Origin: Phycomyces nitens
Taxonomy: Eukaryota; Mucoromycota; Mucoromycetes; Mucorales; Phycomycetaceae
Length of the DNA: 64,000 nt
NCBI GenBank assembly: GCA_022702545.1
Contig: JAHRBC010000006.1
Location: 3,189,501 to 3,253,500 of the forward strand
Direction of reading: 5' to 3'
The translations under genes were made by a program, and so were the position numbers. Each line of letters starts with the position of its first letter. Position 1 is the first letter of the stretch. Below the pieces are notes generated by a model that was not told the DNA's origin, made no database searches, and worked only from the letters and a program-made list of their open reading frames with translations. Shown in pieces: positions 20,970-32,921 of the stretch.

Positions 20970-23900
20970 TTATTGACCTTTCTTTGCTGGTAGAATGTTC
21001 AAAGAAGAAGAAAGAATGCTTATTTGAAAAAGAAACAAAATAAAGAATATCCTTATACACAAATACAGGTATACGTGTATCTATATATTAATGTGCGTGT
21101 ATAAAAAGTAAGGAATAACAAGTGCAAAGGCGTAAAGGCGTAAAGTCGTAACCCAGGCAACATACTAAACGGACATTTAATTATTATTATTATTTTAAAA
21201 AAATATGTGGGTTGGCATGGTTACTCTTTATTATTCTCTACACATTTTGGGTAATTTCTTTTCTTTTTTGCAAAGTGCTTTAGACTAAAATAAGAAGTCA
21301 AGCAATATAAAAGGTTTTCTTATAGACCCAAAATACCTGCAAGTTCAATTGGTATAATTTTAAAAGGCACAGTATACCCAAGCAGCTGTCTGCGTATAAA
21401 AGTAACTATGTAGTATTGATTCCAAAGTGACAATGTTTTCTTTATTTGTTATTATAGCATAAAGGTCTACACAAGAGGAACACAGTTTAGATTGATGAGA
21501 ATTTTCTATAAACCCATATAAACTAAAGAAAGGACTATAAAAATTGAACCAGCCAAACGAATATCTTTTTAAGAATAATGTTCCTTGGAGTATCCACGTG
21601 CTTTATCACAACGGACCATCTCTTGAAAAGACATGATCTGCAGTGAGAATATAATCTATATATTAGAGAGTTTTTATATTCCTACAATACGAATTCAAGC
21701 ATATTTTAAGAAACATTAATTATTATAAATTGAACAAGACGGGTATAATAAAGAAAGTCATGAGTTGTTACTATAAAAATAATCTCAATTCGTCTTCTCT
21801 TTTACTTTATGTTTATGGAACCACCTCTACATACTGCAGCAGTTGACAATTTTAATAATCGGTACTTTGTAGAGACACCAGTACGATATTTACCATTGCT
21901 CTTGAAACCGAGATATGGCACCCAATTAAAACGTTTAAACAGCAAGTCCCAAAACAGTTTTGTATAGTGAATATCCTTTTACTGGTCCAAGAATAAAGTT
22001 AACCTTGTCTAACAGTAGTAAACTACCCAAAGAAAAGAATAGCAAATACTTTGTAGCTGTTAGTAGATCGACTCAAGATACAGACCACAATTCTAATTGA
22101 ATTTGCAAACCTTTTAACTTTTGTTTGGCTGGTTCTTATTAAATCCTTGTAGCAAACATTTTATTTATATTATGGTCTAATTTAATTGTTGATTCCTTTC
22201 ATCTTGACCTAGAATACTGTAGTTCGAGGTTTACACCCAAATGAACTAATCCAAGTATTTACTGCCCTGCGCTTATATGCCTCCATAATCTACAATTTGA
22301 TTGAATTGAACCAAGTGTGAGAATATAAAATGTTTTCCTTTTTAAAAAACAATAATAATGAATGATACTGTTACAGTAATTGAATTACATTGCCGGTACT
22401 TACTTCAAGGCACCTACCAAAGATTAAAATCAATTGGGTATTTAATGCAGTTATCAAGAACTAACGCACTCGCCATTTACTCTTCATATAAAAGTAACAA
22501 GGACTGTGATGACTCTTTCCATGATCTAATTTATACCAGTTCAGCACATTCCATTCTTGAAAAACGGTTGATTTGATACTTCCGATTGTTAAAATTGACA
22601 TTAACACTTTACGTGTATCAACAACTTACTCAAAAGTTATATTCCTACACAGGATCTATAGCAATATCTTGATGCTTTAGCTGGTTAAAAGAATCAAGGC
22701 AAACAGTCGAGCTAACCAAAAAAATTGAACACATATTTATATTAAAATAATGTTAGAAATATATTTAACATGAAGTTTTGAGACACGATGTTACAGTTTT
22801 TTGTAACACTTTTTTTTTAAAAAAATCTGCACATATTTTATGTACAATAGATTACAAACACAAGAACTTTGGACCAATTTTTACTTGTTTCTGTGCTAAA
22901 AAAAATCAATGTAATCTCTATGCTTGTGAGTATATGGCTTTTACCAATGAACAATATTATTCTGTCTTTAGGTGTTCAAGCAGCTTGTAGTATTTATTTA
23001 AGCTTACTTGGATATAGCTACTAAAGACAAGATAAGAAAAGTTTATTTGTAGCATATTGTGAACATTTAAACCGTTTCATCAAACCAAGCGTTTTAGAGG
23101 TTAATATTATTCTTATTATTTTACATATCAAATCACTAAAAAAAAAAAGCACCACGCAAGTACATTAAATGACAGGCTATACACCTATTGCTACATTAAT
23201 GCGGTACTATAAACAGTATGCTACCATGTTTTGGAAGAAACAGTGTTGTAACATTATGCTGTAGCTTCAAGGAGTCCAAAGGGTTTTTTTAAAAAAAAAA
23301 TCCGTTCATTATTTCATTGAAAACATTGAGCTGTAGTTCGAAAGACAGGATAATCATGGTTCAAATGGTCAGAATGAGAAAACAGAAAGCTCGTATTCCA
23401 AAACAGTGTTATATTCATTGCAGAACACCTTGAGCCTTTTGAACTCGCCGATCCATTTACAGATTGACAGCCATTGTCCCCCAGTAATAAGAAATAACCT
23501 TTAAACTTTCCAACAACATCTTTCAACGATTCTGAGCACCAGATTACTCTGTGCTCCAAGTTAAAGAGTATTGTATGAATATGATTAAATAACAAAATTC
23601 TTACATTATGCTTTGTAGATGTTTAATGTGTGTAGATCTTGAGGAAACGTGTCCACTCGTTCTAGATACCATTTCTTCCGGATTTCCTCCGCATCCCCCT
23701 TTTCCTCGTCATCTTTGTTTTTGTATATTTGACAATGGTTCTTTTCTAGCATATCTTGATGGTCATCAGCAACATTGCAAGTCAAAGAGGTGCAGAAGGG
23801 TGAGAAAAGTGAGAAACAAAAGATAAACTGCGGACAAGAGTAGTAGCTGGAAATCGAGTGGCCACATAGCTGCCATTTATATTCGTTTCAGCTTATTATC

Positions 23901-24672
23901 AGTAGGTTTCGGTTGCAAGTCAATGTCATTAGCAACAATTGACAAGGGTAGTATAAAATACTATTTCTTTTTGGAGCAAGATGATTTCAGTACCTTGAGA
24001 AGCCTTGTAAGTTCCAAGAGTTACTTTGGTCATTGAAATGTACATTTGGTTTGATATTGAAAATGTCAAATCTTCTTGAGACTAATTATTCATAATGTGT
24101 AAATCAAACGGTAATTAACGTCATTTGTTCTTTAAAGAGACAGTTTCTTTCCGTCTTGTTCGATTAGCAGCTTTATTTTACTAGTATAGATAAACAAAAT
24201 TTCAATTATTACCACTTGAACCTTTTATAGGAATATTAATCAAATCAACAAATCGATTAAATGTTTCCTATAATTGGGTACTTTTATCGTTGAAAGATCC
24301 AGAAACTTGGCTTACTGGACATTTGCAGCCAAACAAGATTAATGTCTTGTGGTGTGACTAATTGCTGCTTTAATGTTACTACATATTCCAAAAATTACAA
24401 TAGTCAATTTGATATTCTGATTACAAGGAAATATGAATAATAGTATATAAGCAATCATAATATTCTTTTCAATAACACTCGTGGTATTCTTGTTTCCCTT
24501 TCAAATACTAACAAATCTATATACCTCACATTTATTGCAACCAAGTTCTTTTTATATAATGTATATTACCAACCCTTGGGTCAACTGGGGAGATTTTATG
24601 AGGTTAATGTGAGAAAAAAGAAAGGTGGATTGTTAACTCGATCCAATAAGACGCCTTTTTTATTATTTTATT
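20970..24672. other. Gene-poor 3.7-kb intergenic region
   Basis: AT-rich DNA with scattered short open frames (22358-22576, 22778-22990, 23608-23826, and 23595-23314 on the minus strand), none with a motif or plausible splice structure. It probably contains the promoter of the phosphodiesterase gene (right of 20969). The stretch 24420-24530 is a dispersed repeat listed separately. Confidence 0.5.
24420..24530 (+). repeat. Dispersed repeat A, copy 1
   Basis: Shares long blocks with 62412-62525: tgaataatagta, taagcaatcataatattctt, gtattcttgtttccctt and atactaacaa...tatacctc. Same orientation. No coding content. Its class is unknown. Confidence 0.65.
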
Positions 24673-27523
24673 TTATCGAATCTCGATATTGATGATTTTT
24701 ATATCATCGTATGGTTTGGCGTTCTTGTCCACTTTTGATTGCTCAATAGTATGTACAACATCCATACCTGCGGTTGCTCTTCCGAATATAGTATGTTTTC
24801 CATCCAACCAAGGCTGTTTAGAATACAATAAATGTCAGGAATCTTTAAACAATCAGAGTGTTATACTTACTGTAGGTACAACTGTGATAAAGAATTGACT
24901 TCCGTTTGTGTTGGGACCAGCATTTGCCATACTGACTGTATAAGGACGATCGTGTCTCATTTCACGAACGATCTCATCTTCAAAATCGTCTCCCCAGATA
25001 GACTCACCACCAGTACCATCACCTTAATAATGATAAAACTAAATAAGCATGCATTATTAAAGCATTAAAACTTACCAAACGGACAACCAGTCTGAACCAT
25101 GAATCCCTTGATAACTCTGTGGAAAATCAAGTTATCGTAATATCCATTCTTGGCATGGGTTACAAAATTCTCGACTGCTCTTGGAGCAACGTCAGGGAAT
25201 AAGCGAATGTGGATATCGCCTGCAGTTGTTCTTAGAATAGCATGTGTTCCAAGAACCTGCTTAGGCTCCTGTGCGGCAGCAACAGTTTGTTCTTCACGAG
25301 ATGGCTTCTCGTTAAATACATCACGATCACCCTTTTTGCTGTCGTCCCTTTTTGAAGAAAGGTTGGTTAGTATAAAGTAAGCCTTCAATAAAAATCCTTA
25401 CTCGTATGGCTCTCGTCTGGTGAACATGAAAAATCTGTTTCTTTTGAATGCTGTACAGAAAAGAGTAGGATCGAGCGCTGCTCTTTCCTTGATTACAGCA
25501 TTTTCTGATGCAGCCATTGCCTATAAAGTATACATTTTTAAAAAAAAGGTGTTTATAAAATGTATTCAATACACCAATACTTACCAAAGTATAAATACCC
25601 TTCTTGCGTGGTGCTCCCTGGTATAAGCTGACATTGACAAATCTATGAGTTTCGGATTTACCGATAAGTCTTGATACTTTGTTTGTGCTGATATTGACGA
25701 CTGAAAGGTACAAGAGAATGTTAGGATAGTTCTAAACACTTTTTCGCACATGTATTTGTTACCTTTGATGCCTAAAAGTGTGGCATAAATGATAAAGTTG
25801 TTGCTTTCATCAAATACTATACATTAAATAATAAAGAGTAATTGTATTAGAATGGGTTTAGTACACAATGTTGTATATAGTACCAGCATTAATAAAGTTG
25901 GCCTGAGATGACTTTTCGAGCTCTTTATCAATCGCAAGACGTCTTCCAAACTCCATGTCATCTAGCTTGTACAAAGCGGTGCCAGCCTAAGAAAACCAAA
26001 GCCAGATTAGAAAATCCACTACACTTTCCGAGTACAACTTCAATCTCTAGTCCCTTGCCTGCTGCATTTCACTGATAATCTGAAGGCTCTCATCATACTT
26101 TCGATACATCTTTCCTGACAGAAACTTGAATAAACGAACTTGGCGATCAGGGAAACTCATGGTAACAAAACTCATTTCGTCTGGAGAGAATCTGATACAT
26201 GTAGGAACAGATTTTGTCTAAGTCCAAATGGAAAAGAGATATTAAGAATCTTTTGGCTATATTACACTCCTTACCTTTTTGAATTCGTAAAGATCTGTCT
26301 GAGACTTCATTTCGAATGAAAGATTGGTAGGAAGCTCAAAGGGTTCTTCTGGAGACCAATATTCAACCATTCCAAGTGAGTCAGCAGAAACGACACAGTT
26401 AAACTTTGAGTTAAACTACGAAACCATGTCAGACGAGAATAAAGAAAATGGTGCCAAGTTATTACTGTCATGATGTGTACTGGCCCATGATGAATGGTAG
26501 AAATGCTGTGTAAAGGCTTTCCGTCTGCACGTCCGTCGTAAATGTGGATAGTTGAGCTTCCGGCTTCAGAACTACATATATCAAACCGCAAAACTGAGCC
26601 ATCATCTTCTTACTTGTTCAGCATTATAATACTAACACTGCAGCCAATGCTCGAGCCTGTCCTTTTTGATGGATCCAGCAAACACTCTTTGGTTTATACC
26701 CAAGTTTGATCATATTAATCATATCTTTGTTTAAAAATATTAGTAAAAAAAAAGTAAAATAGACCATGACATTATACACTCACCAAAGTTTGTAACATCA
26801 TACACTTTGAGTGCCTTGTCGTCAGAAATGGTTGCTAGTAATTCATGGTCGGCCGAAAGACTGATTCCAACAATGCTAGAAAGATGAGAGCGATAATGCT
26901 TTACAAACTCAATTCCAGTAGCTGTCTTTTTCCAAAACTTCAAATGTCCATCGTTTGAAGTTGTGATTATAAAATCATGCCTAAAGATAATATAATTAAT
27001 ATAAAGGCACAAAAAGAGGTGAGAATGCCGCCCAATCTATATCTTTTTTTTTGTTTTCTTTACAGAACAAAAAAAATAGAGTCATTGGCTCTCAAAGTAA
27101 ACATGATCTTACTTTGTAACTTCCACATGGTTGAGGGTGTCGCGGTGCATGTAACTAGTTTCATACATGTCAGACGAAGGTAGATGCGAAAGGAAAAGCT
27201 GTTCATGAGCCAAAGCTAAAACGTACAAGTGCAAGATTTTAGTTTTTTGAGATCTATTATGCATTACCACACGATATATTGGCAAATTCTTACATCTTTT
27301 CTTTTTTCGTGGAGCCTCGCTGTCACCAGAAGGCGGTAGAATTGGTCCAATGTCTTCTTCTGTGAACATGTGAGTACAAATATTTTAATGTGAATAAGCG
27401 TGAAGGAATGAATCGGTAGGAATCCTCAAGATTACCATCTTCTTCATCTTGAACAGAGATGTTTTCTTCGAGAACACGCTTATTTGCAGATTTTTCGGGT
27501 CCTTGATCGTCTATTGATGACAT
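24673..27523 (-). CDS. PPWD1: WD40-cyclophilin, PPWD1-type peptidyl-prolyl isomerase
   Basis: Fifteen exons: 27523-27436, 27359-27294, 27215-27113, 26980-26784, 26724-26637, 26571-26466, 26415-26275, 26217-26059, 25986-25884, 25816-25763, 25700-25585, 25520-25402, 25347-25076, 25022-24871 and 24813-24673. They give 634 residues, close to the animal protein. It is a nuclear, spliceosome-associated prolyl isomerase. An acidic N-terminus precedes WD40 repeats (for example [14 protein letters not shown] and [11 protein letters not shown]). The conserved linker [14 protein letters not shown] leads into the cyclophilin domain (about 483-634), with [13 protein letters not shown] (catalytic Arg, Phe, Gln), [15 protein letters not shown] and [11 protein letters not shown]. 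Exon 8 ends at a GC donor (cag/gcaagg), the only choice that avoids an immediate stop and keeps phase. Confidence 0.95.
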
Positions 27524-28905
27524 GTTTCTGTTGAATAAGCAATGCTTGAGCTCACTTGGTGGCGCCTATTTCATAGACGAACAATATTTGGCCGTCACAA
27601 GATGTCTACTATAAAACCAAGCTGGATATCTTTGAGACTTTTGGTTTATATGAGTTTTCTTGATCCAATAGCATAAATTAGTACAGAAAAATTCATATCA
27701 TTAGTATATGGTACATAAGTAGCATCTATAGTAGTATTGGATAATATATAGGTAGATTGTACCATATCATTGTATTTACATGGTAATAATCGAATAATCA
27801 TATTTTATTGGTATTGATAATGAGCTCTAAACCATTAGATCCCAAATAATCGTACAAATATTAAAGTGTAAATCTACTTTATTAAGCTTGAAGAAAAGAA
27901 CCTAGTATATTATTCACCCTCTATATTTTTCAATTGATTTGATACAACTACCGGCTTGGATTATCTCGCAAAGAACATCCCGGTCATCCAAAGAGTGCTC
28001 CTTGACAGAAATTTTATCCTTATTTCAATACATGACACTAGTCAAATTGCTTGTCAAAAACCATATTTCGATGTGAAGGCCATGTATCTTACTAGACTCA
28101 TGAATAAATGTAATTGAATGTGTGTTGATTCATACTAAATAATACTCTATCATTAATATGGGACAACAGAAATGTCTTGATATGTTATTATTAATATTGT
28201 ACCCTACTCTTGTATAAGTAGTATGTTATAAATAGTCTTAATTAAGACCGTAGGGTTCGAAAGAGATGTTGTATACAGAAGAAATGTCGTGTACGAGAGA
28301 AACGTCTTGTTCAAATAATCGCTGATAAATTAAAGAGATAGGTTGATTGTTTTCCGACCTCATTAGTCTGATTTACTTTCTCTTTCTCGCTCGCAAAGAA
28401 ATACAAGTTTTATAAAAGTAACTTTTACCAAAGTATCGAAACCCAAAGAGTCAAACAATTCTTCATCCAATCTCACCTTTTCCTTGCAGACCTTCTTTAC
28501 CCAAGTAATATATAGTCTCCAAAGAGATCCCAAATTAACGACAGCTTTTGGGCCATCGATCCAAGAAGTAGCATAAAGTTAAAAATTGGTCTCAGAATAC
28601 ATTGATTAGCGAGTAGTCTGCTGAAAAAGATAGGTATTACAAGTATCTGTTCTCTACACTATCCAAATAATTTACTTTGCTATTATTTTAAAATGTATTT
28701 ATTTTGAGTAGAGGGAAAAGTTGCCTTTCAGTTTACTAATATATTTACTCGCAACTAATTTGAATGATAATAGAAACATAAAGTGAGCTATATGGAAAAA
28801 GTGACATCTCAAACTTGTTTTGATAGTTACCTTGTGCCTGAATATTTAGTTGGCTCAGGTCTACCTCAATTCTGTTGCTCTCAACACTTGCATTGTTGAC
28901 TAACC
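27524..28905. other. Intergenic, upstream of PPWD1
   Basis: AT-rich. From about 28150 to 28420 there is a stretch with a TATA-like ttataaatag, CT-rich tracts and A-rich ends that could be a solo LTR, but no second copy was found in the window. No coding region seen. Confidence 0.4.
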
Positions 28906-28917
28906 TTGTGCTGCGAT

Positions 28918-29795
28918 TTTCCAGAATTGGGGTTTTCCCTTTTGCTACCTAGAATTCATAGAATTTATGTCCAGGGACATACGGCGCCTTCTGGCAGTAA
29001 TGGCAGGGAGACGGCTTTCTCACTGCTGGCAATGATGCTAGGGTCCTTCTGTCCTTGGCATTCCAGTCTTTCAAGGCTTGACGATCCTCTGCTGAGTGTC
29101 TTCCCATGTGGTATGCTGGACAGTCACCCATTATATTTACTTGTGTCCCAGTCTTCTTTCTTACCCCTCTTGTAGCTGCCTACAGCATGCTGGCTCTCCT
29201 CTTATCTTCTCTTGTGTCCACTGTTGCTGAACTCCCCCAGGAAAATCCCGTCAGCCTCCTCTCTACTTTTTGCAATTACCAATGGGATAGCAAGGTGTAG
29301 GTTGCTGGGGATGATCAACCCGAGGTTCTGTGTCAACGTTTTCCATGCCTTCTCTCGGATGTTCTTTGACAGCGAGAATACAAACATCCACACAAGTTGC
29401 TGGCTATTGTCCGTGAGGGCGGCATGGGCAACCTCCTGGAATTTCTCGGCGTAGACGCGAACGAGTTCTCCTGCCTTTTGGCTGACATGCCTTGGCTCGC
29501 TCTTCTTTCCCCATATGTGGTATGGACTGCCATACTTTTGCTCAAGCTGCTGGCGTACTGCCTTCCAGGTGTACCCTTTTCCGGCCTTTGTTCTCTCGAA
29601 CGTGAGCCTTTGGCTCTGGTCGTAGGTCAACCAGAAGAGACGTTCCCAATATTGGTCTAGGAGAAGATTGTACGCCCTCGGTTGCACTTTTAAATCGTTG
29701 AGGAAGTCCATGACGGACTCATGGACCTTCTTGTTGGGCTGTCTGAGCTGCCCACATTTTGTTTGGTGCGTTGAAAGACAAGATAAATTAAGCAT
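28918..29795 (-). pseudogene. Degenerate retrotransposon gag-like gene
   Basis: A minus-strand frame (29795-29202, 197 codons) resembles the capsid part of an LTR-retrotransposon gag protein. It contains LNDLKVQPRAYNLLLDQYWERLFWL, a TWKAVRQQLEQKYG segment and a helical stretch ending near KSREEADGIFL. After a stop and a frame change, 29131-28949 carries DCPAYHMGRHSAEDRQALKDW and a damaged zinc knuckle, CHYCQKAPYVPGHKF, whose last cysteine is replaced. No protease, reverse transcriptase, integrase or paired LTRs were found nearby, so this is an isolated remnant. A domesticated gag gene is less likely because of the internal stop. Confidence 0.65.
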
Positions 29796-30671
29796 ATATT
29801 ACTTGTTAATATAGCTATTGATATTCTCCCAGTCTTTTGATATCCTTATAGCCTGTGTGGATACCATGTCTTTGGTCTCATTGATGCCATTCCTAGCCTC
29901 ATTGAATCCTTTCGTGGACGCACTAAATGTCAAGACATTGATCAGCTCTAAAAAAAAAGTAAATTAAATTGCGGCTTTATTTTTACATTTCATTTGGTCC
30001 AATCAGTCCAACCAGATACCCTCACAGTGCTTGGCATTAAAGTTGTAACTTTTAGTTCCTGTCAAACCCAACAATTATTTGATTTAAAAGTAGACAACAG
30101 AGAACATTATCGTATATTTGTTAAGAGTAATGGAATATTGGCCGAGTATAACACTTGTCTGTTGGATATAGACTTTGAAAAAAGCCAACCTAAATAACAG
30201 TCTATCGATTATACCATCTAGCCGGGAGATAAAGTTTCCAAGACGCTTTTGTAAGAAATGACAGATAACGATATACCAGAGGTAACGAATATAACTCGGG
30301 ATTCAAGTGTTTTCAGGGATCCTCTTCATAAATCTTTCTAGATAACTAATAAACCCATACTTGGAAAGGTGTCACTATATTGGCCTTTACAGCATTTAAC
30401 CTCAAGGGGAGAAGGTTTTCAAATATAATCATAAGAATATATCCTTGATGATATAGACTCAATAACACTGATAGTAAGACAGATAAATGATAAGCGTTGA
30501 TATTAGTGCTATGAGCCTTTCTCGACATATATAGCTAATAAAGATTTCATGTTGGATCATCTATCTTTGTGTGGTTGTCATTTTCCATGGTATATACATA
30601 TCTATATCTATATATATATTGCATATAACAAGGTTCCCTAACTGAATAGAATCTGATAAAGAGATATAGCC

Positions 30672-30720
<49 letters not shown>

Positions 30721-31145
30721 TTGGATAATCCATGCTTTCAAATTACCAACTTTATTTGACAATAACAAAACTTACTCGAGTATATCAAGATTGAGTGGAA
30801 TATAAAGTCCACAAATAAGCTTGACCTTATCTTTGTTAATAGTCAACAGACACGCATTTACTTTATACTTCTGGAGTACTACCATTACAAAATATGTGTT
30901 GAATTGCGAGGAAACCAAGACAGTTGGTATATTGCTATTATAATGTCTTTGGGATAAATACCTTTTTTTTTATATAGTAATTATATATATTTCTTTTGAG
31001 ATGTTTACAAATAATATATACCTCAAAAGTAGATCGTTTTTGTAATCAAAATTACCTGGCGAATTTAAATGTAGTACAATTTCCATAAAAGACAAGTAAA
31101 AAGTTACACTAATCCAATGATTTTCTTGTCCAAATAAAAAAAAAA
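29796..31145. other. Intergenic, mostly AT-rich
   Basis: Contains a plus-strand open frame at 29994-30197 (VVTFSSCQTQQLFDLKVDNR is protein-like) with no recognisable family, and a pure (AT)n run at 30677-30714. The frame may be further retroelement debris. No gene model can be defended. Confidence 0.4.
30677..30714. repeat. (AT)n microsatellite
   Basis: Nineteen AT units in a row. Confidence 0.95.
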
Positions 31146-31219
31146 GCGGTTGAGAGCTCCATTGGTAGAGCGCCGGATTCAGAGGATCCGGATTCCCGGA
31201 GTTCAAATCCCCGCCACAT
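31146..31219 (+). tRNA. tRNA-like sequence, probably a tRNA pseudogene
   Basis: It shows the internal features of a tRNA gene. A D-arm has stem GCTC/GAGC around ATTGGTA, an anticodon-like stem pairs CCGGA with TCCGG, and a T-loop GTTCAAATC acts as a B-box. The loop between the CCGGA and TCCGG arms has nine bases (ttcagagga) instead of seven, as if two bases were inserted. The 5' heptamer gcggttg does not pair with the sequence before the 3' end (ccccgccaca). If the loop is read as ttcagag the anticodon would be CAG (Leu), but there is no long variable arm. An A-run directly precedes it. It is probably not functional. Confidence 0.45.
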
Positions 31220-32921
31220 ATAATTTTAAACTTGCGCTTCAATTAATTAGGCCAATAATATGTTTCGGCTTAAATTATATAGAACACTTTAGCCTCCAAG
31301 AAGCCTATAGAACAAGTGTCAAATAATATACTTCTTTACTGACCATATAAAAGAACTTTCTTATACGATTATTTAAACAGTCGACCATTGTTGCCAAGTG
31401 CTCTATGTAGTAATAATTATAATGATGTGTCTAAATCTTTTAAAAAGTAAAAAAGAAAGATCTAATACAAGTATGGGTATTAAAGCTGAATAACAAAAAA
31501 GATTAACACAAAACTATAGATCTATTACACAAAAGTGCTATTTTTGAAGAAGAAAAAAAGATTGATTTTTCTTATTGCCTACTTTAGCTATTCCCATTTA
31601 TCATTAGTCAACTTGAGACTGTGGGCGTGGTGGTTGGTGGCTGCCACCTTGAAAGTAAATGCCAGGCGAAGTAGAGCGGAGTATGAAGGAGCGAGAGTAG
31701 AATGAGTGTAGAGGCAGTGGGGGCCATAATAGAGGACGTTTAGTGAAGAAGAATAAAGTATCTCTTTTTACCTCATTAAAAATACTTTATACACACATAT
31801 ATATATTGACAACTGATTCTCATTTCCATACGCCTAGTCATTAATATTGCTTGAAGCATTCCAAAACCTTGGTGCAGCTCTATTGTCAAACACATCTTGA
31901 CAATAGTTTATTGTCCCTCGTTACCACGTCCCCAATTGGAACAACATTTATTGCTAGCTAGTAACCCGACTATAAACACTAGATAACTTGAGCGTCCTTT
32001 CTCATAATAGTTCCGTAACTAGTTACTTTGCCCAACTCAAGTATCCTACGTGTCAAACTAATGACTTTATTTGATCCATCTACTCAAATTGTAAACCTTT
32101 TGGTCTCTATCAATAACTATTACCAGTCAAGACTTGTTTCTCACCAAAATTATAAATTATCTGACAAAAAAGACATTTGGTTGGAGGCTTATTTCAATAA
32201 AATACCAGAATATGGAGACAGCTATTATAAGCCATGTACACATTCTTGTCATTAATAAAAGTGTTGACTAGAATCAGGAATTGGTTAGACATCATGACAG
32301 TACATCTTCCAAGCCAGAGTCTCTTTCAAAAATAATAGCAATCCTTTCTTTTAGGCATCAATATATTTTGTAGTTTATAAACCGTTTATATTTAGTACTT
32401 TCTAATTCTTATACTCAGGCACTGTTAAGGCTAGAAAACGAAATTCCACAAGAATTACATTAATCGAGAATGTCCCTAAAAATATGAGCCAAGTATTGTA
32501 GTTTAGACTTTTTTTTTTTACATTCACCAGAAAGAAATGGGTCCAGATGATATGGTAAAGCATTTAGAGAATATTTATCCAGTTAATGTTTAGAGCTAGA
32601 AAAAATATATATACTTTATAGTAGACTACCTGTGGATCTTGCCTCTGTTTTTAATTGATAAATACAGTCTATGGATTCATCTACTAGTTTATTCATACAC
32701 TTGATAGATTCCCAAGAAACCCTTTTGGAATACCAATATTCCAAATCGGAAATTTCCAAGGTATAACGATCCACCATGTATTTCCCTGACATACAGAATA
32801 CTATTCTGGATTGTGAATATCTAGAGAGAGATTTTTTTTTAAAAAAAAAAGAGTACATTTGTATTTAGACATTTAAACCATTTCCATCACAATATACAAA
32901 TTTAGCTCAAGGCTCTCTGTC
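31220..32921. other. Intergenic, 1.7 kb
   Basis: AT-rich apart from a GC-richer patch at 31615-31740. It includes a 10-bp perfect inverted repeat at 31880-31906. The short frames 32028-32255 (+) and 32858-32616 (-) have no motifs. Confidence 0.4.
31880..31906. repeat. Perfect 10-bp inverted repeat (hairpin)
   Basis: ctattgtcaa and ttgacaatag are separated by acacatc. It is not next to a recognised gene end, so its role is unknown. Confidence 0.6.

Noticed and set aside
23608..23826. Cys-rich plus-strand frame (MLCRCLMCVDLEE start)
   Set aside because: No domain, no splice context, and composition changes along the frame; likely chance.
28150..28420. Possible solo LTR with TATA-like and CT-rich parts
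   Set aside because: No second copy, no TG...CA ends with a target duplication, and its orientation does not match the gag remnant.
28949..29660. Plus-strand frames over the gag remnant
   Set aside because: The minus-strand reading gives the gag and zinc-knuckle similarity; these are its complement.
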